From NCBI GenBank assembly GCA_028877005.1, contig JAGWPI010000296.1, positions 1-7,671 on the forward strand: a DNA stretch of 7,671 nucleotides, in the 5' to 3' direction. Under the pieces are notes generated by a model that was not told the DNA's origin, searched no databases, and worked only from the letters and a program-made list of their open reading frames with translations. Within the stretch, counting starts at the first letter, position 1; each line of letters begins with the position of its first letter. The DNA is from Bacteroidota bacterium. GTDB lineage: Bacteria; Bacteroidota; Bacteroidia; Chitinophagales; Chitinophagaceae. The translations under genes and the position numbers were made by a program. Below, one piece after another: positions 4,864 through 7,671 of this stretch.

Positions 4864-7413
4864 TTATGCTTTGGGCTCCAAAGCTTTTTTAATTCTTTCA
4901 GCTACATCTTGTAAATGATATTTACTCATTTTGTCGGTAGTAGATGGAATGGCGGCATTAATAGCTGTTAATAAGCTTTTCAATTCGCCTCTGGCCACAG
5001 ATGGAACATCGGTATTAGATGTATTTAATATAGAAAGATTAAAGCCTCTAGCTGTAGCTGTAATACTGGCTGAATTAGATTTAGCGGGGTCAATTAAATC
5101 AATTAACCTGCTAACATAGGCTTTTTGTAAATTTCTACGATAGGCATCAATGGGTTTATTGGTGCTTAATTCACTCCAAATACCCTTTTGTACGTCATCC
5201 ATCATTTCATCTAAACCATATGTATTGTTGCCAAAACGATTGCGGCTGGTTTGTAAACGATACAAACGTCCGGCATCTAATAAACTATTTAACGTACTAA
5301 TCTGTAAATTTTGAATAGCTTCATTGGCAGTTGGATAAGCAATTTTGTTTAAAATTTCTTTATCTAGTAACCACATTGGCGTTTGGAATAATTGTGTATT
5401 TAAAAAAGCAACAGCAGCTTTTTGTTTTTCTTTTGGTGTAGGGGTATAAACATCTCCTTTTTGCTCTACACTTTTAAATGTTTCTTCAATGCCTCCCACA
5501 TTTTTGGTTACATGACCCATATAACGAGCAAATTGGCCCACTAATTGCTGATACATATCACTTAAATTCTGATATTTATCGGCTTCTTCTTTGGTCCAAA
5601 CCGGTAATTGAACAAGAATTCTTTTTAAGTTCAAAATACCATAATTACTAGCTTTTACGGCATCATCACCTAAATCTTCTGTTTGTGCACGAGGATCAAC
5701 ATTTCTACCCTCGCCACCAAACCATAAACGAGGATTTTTTAAACTATCAATTGCCCACTGATTGGTAACTAACTCATCTTTTTTAGGGTCATTAATACCT
5801 GTATAAGTGTATCCCCATTGGATGGCCCATTTGTCGTAATCGCCAATTCTAGGAAATAATCCAACTTCGCTAATATTGTCCTCAGGTTGTGCCACATAGT
5901 TAAAACGTGCATAATCCATAATAGAAGCAGTGTGCCCATGCGCTTCTACCCAAGCTTTATTACGCAATAGTTCAACAGGTGTTTTACTGCTACTGCCCAT
6001 ATTATGGCGTAAACCTAGTGTGTGGCCTACCTCGTGGGAAGAAACAAAGCGAATGAGTTGACCCATTAAAGAGTCATCAAATTTCATTTTTCTAGCTTTA
6101 GGATCAACTGCTGCTGTTTGAATCATGTACCAATCATGCACCAATTTCATTACATTATGATACCAACCAATATGACTTTCTAAAATTTCGCCACTCCGGG
6201 GGTCATGAACATTAGGTCCATATGCATTTTCAATATCTGAAGCAAAATATCTAATTACAGAATAGCGGGCATCTTCTAAACTCATGGTGCTATCATTTTC
6301 AGGCCATTCTTTCGCAATTATGGCATTTTTAAAGCCAGCCTTTTCAAAGGCTTTTTGCCAATCATTTACGCCTGCAATTAAGTAGGGGCGCCATTGTTTG
6401 GGTGTAGCAGGATCAATATAGTAAACAATTTGTTTAGCCGGTTCAACCAACTCACCACGCTTGTATTTATCCATATCTTCAGGCTTAGGTTCTAACCTCC
6501 AACGTACAGCAAATACCTGATTATCTACTTTTTGTTGGTTATCGCTATAAATTGTATAATCATCTGCAAAAAAGCCTACTCTTGGGTCAAATATTCTTTT
6601 GTGCATGGGTGTTTTAGGTAATAATAATAACGAGGTATTTAACTCTATGGTAACAGCACCTGCATCCATTGCTGCGGGCAAAGGCTCACTTTGCGGCATA
6701 GGTGAAGGCGCGCCAAAACTCCCTGCAGGACTTGGCGTAGAATTATAAGTTTTTACGGTTCTTATTTCAGTATTAATAGGATAGGTATGAATACTTTCAA
6801 TGTATGAACGGTCGCCAGCTAACATTGATAAACTAAGCCTACGTTTAATAGCAGGTGTTAAACTAACAGCTTGGTTATCTCCTTTGAAAAATTCAGTTAC
6901 ATCAATTACAGTGGAAGTAGAATCTTTACCGAAAGCGGCAATAGGAAATGCAGCAGCAATAGGGTTAAGGTTAGAGTTTTTTACTGCTTTTGAAATTTCA
7001 TTGGTAGAATCTGCATAGTTAATTAAAGTAATTACTTTCATAAATACTTTGTTTTCAGGGCCTTTAGCAAATTCAATGGTTTGCTGATTTACCAATTCAC
7101 CTCCATAGTTTCTTCCGCCACCGGGTGTTTTGCTATAACGCGTTACTGCTAAAATTTCTCTACCTAAAATAGAATCAGGAATTTCAAAATAATATTTATC
7201 TTCTATTTGATGAACAGTAAATAACCCTTTTTTTGTAACAGCTTTATTGGTAATTACCTCTTTGTAAGGCTTGGGGCCTGCAGCAGGTTTAGCGGCTGTA
7301 GATAATGCGGAGCGGCCATTTAACATCGGAAATTTTGATGTATCAGGCCTTTGCTGGGCATATAGCCAGGTGCCACTCAACATAAGTAAAGTAATAGTTA
7401 ACGTTTTCTTCAT
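4864..7413 (-). CDS. secreted zinc-dependent metalloprotease, metzincin type (DUF5117/DUF5118/DUF4953 architecture)
   Basis: An 849-residue exported protein, close to the usual length of this family. A signal peptide covers about 1-19 (MKK, hydrophobic 5-18, cleavage near LYA/QQ). Next is a short Ala/Pro linker, then a DUF5118-like segment around 45-95 (YKEVI, GLFTVHQIEDKYYFEIPDS, GREILAVTR) and a DUF5117-like region about 95-290. The catalytic part contains HEVGHTLGLRH at 460-470 (bases 6004-6036): H460, H464 and H470 as zinc ligands and E461 as the general base. It is followed by SIMDY at 497-501, the methionine turn that marks metzincins. Conserved-looking GPNVHDPRSGEIL and HIGWYHNVM precede it. 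Physiological substrates are not known to me; degradation of extracellular or periplasmic protein is inference. A Pro/Ser-rich stretch (about 225-247) sits inside the DUF5117 region. The start is fixed by the signal peptide; there is no Shine-Dalgarno sequence. Domain names come from memory of the family. Confidence 0.93.
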   Translation of the reverse strand: MKKTLTITLLMLSGTWLYAQQRPDTSKFPMLNGRSALSTAAKPAAGPKPYKEVITNKAVTKKGLFTVHQIEDKYYFEIPDSILGREILAVTRYSKTPGGGRNYGGELVNQQTIEFAKGPENKVFMKVITLINYADSTNEISKAVKNSNLNPIAAAFPIAAFGKDSTSTVIDVTEFFKGDNQAVSLTPAIKRRLSLSMLAGDRSYIESIHTYPINTEIRTVKTYNSTPSPAGSFGAPSPMPQSEPLPAAMDAGAVTIELNTSLLLLPKTPMHKRIFDPRVGFFADDYTIYSDNQQKVDNQVFAVRWRLEPKPEDMDKYKRGELVEPAKQIVYYIDPATPKQWRPYLIAGVNDWQKAFEKAGFKNAIIAKEWPENDSTMSLEDARYSVIRYFASDIENAYGPNVHDPRSGEILESHIGWYHNVMKLVHDWYMIQTAAVDPKARKMKFDDSLMGQLIRFVSSHEVGHTLGLRHNMGSSSKTPVELLRNKAWVEAHGHTASIMDYARFNYVAQPEDNISEVGLFPRIGDYDKWAIQWGYTYTGINDPKKDELVTNQWAIDSLKNPRLWFGGEGRNVDPRAQTEDLGDDAVKASNYGILNLKRILVQLPVWTKEEADKYQNLSDMYQQLVGQFARYMGHVTKNVGGIEETFKSVEQKGDVYTPTPKEKQKAAVAFLNTQLFQTPMWLLDKEILNKIAYPTANEAIQNLQISTLNSLLDAGRLYRLQTSRNRFGNNTYGLDEMMDDVQKGIWSELSTNKPIDAYRRNLQKAYVSRLIDLIDPAKSNSASITATARGFNLSILNTSNTDVPSVARGELKSLLTAINAAIPSTTDKMSKYHLQDVAERIKKALEPKA

Positions 7414-7671
7414 ATAGTGTTATTTAAAATTTTAATGAATGAAGATAACGAGAGGGGTTGAAAAAAAAATTGTTTTTCTTATTTTTTGATGAGCGGTTTA
7501 AAAGGTGCTTTTTTAGGTTCAATTTTAAAAGGGGTATCTATAAAAACCATTTTTGATAATTAATTTTGAAAAATAGCTGCATTTAAAGAAAAACTAATTT
7601 GCAGCATTACCGAAAATAACTATTTTACAGCCCTCTAAAAAAAATTGAAACATTGTTTTGTTTTTTCAAAA

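Noticed and set aside
4931..7018. Plus-strand ORFs of 62 and 72 codons inside the metalloprotease gene
   Set aside because: Antisense to a complete conserved gene, with no start signal and no recognisable product.
7576..7605. Stem-loop GCTGCA/TGCAGC with an 18-base loop near the right edge
   Set aside because: A six-base palindromic pair in AT-rich DNA with no flanking signal; too weak to call a regulatory site or terminator.

Overview
The window looks like ordinary chromosome from a member of the Bacteroidota, most likely near Chitinophagaceae/Chitinophagia. The pointers are low-GC DNA, A-rich leaders without Shine-Dalgarno sequences, one good match to the Bacteroidota -7 promoter box (TAnnTTTG), a CarboxypepD_reg-like secreted protein, and a large secreted metalloprotease of the DUF5117/DUF5118 type that is common in this phylum. 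The taxonomic assignment is inference from protein style; no marker gene such as rRNA is present.

Left part (1-2505, plus strand): the 3' end of a respiratory complex I operon. nuoM is cut by the left edge and its reading frame is open to base 2. nuoN is complete and is probably the last gene of the operon. Both are proton-pumping antiporter-like membrane subunits, and both keep the charged residues expected in the membrane arm. They are separated by an unusually roomy 125-base gap with a small perfect hairpin. A weak hairpin just after nuoN may end the transcript.

Middle (2506-4017): a 243-base non-coding gap contains a stretch of about 100 bases that is richer in GC than the genes around it and is bounded by an 8-base inverted repeat. 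It is followed by a complete MacB/FtsX-type ABC transporter permease on the plus strand. Its ATPase and any periplasmic adaptor are not in the window.

Right part (4035-7413, minus strand): two secreted or envelope proteins, convergent with the permease. The upstream one is an 849-residue metzincin-type zinc metalloprotease. Its gene ends at a strong intrinsic terminator, so the following gene, a 236-residue protein with an N-terminal carboxypeptidase-regulatory-like domain and an unrecognised conserved-looking C-terminal domain, is probably transcribed from its own promoter. The last 258 bases (7414-7671) are AT-rich upstream DNA of the metalloprotease. They hold two overlapping, opposite-strand ORFs of 23 and 24 codons that cannot be confirmed as genes.

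I see no tRNA, rRNA, CRISPR array, transposase, integrase or toxin-antitoxin locus, and no convincing new multi-gene system. The most interesting items are the GC-rich intergenic element and the two proteins of unknown role.
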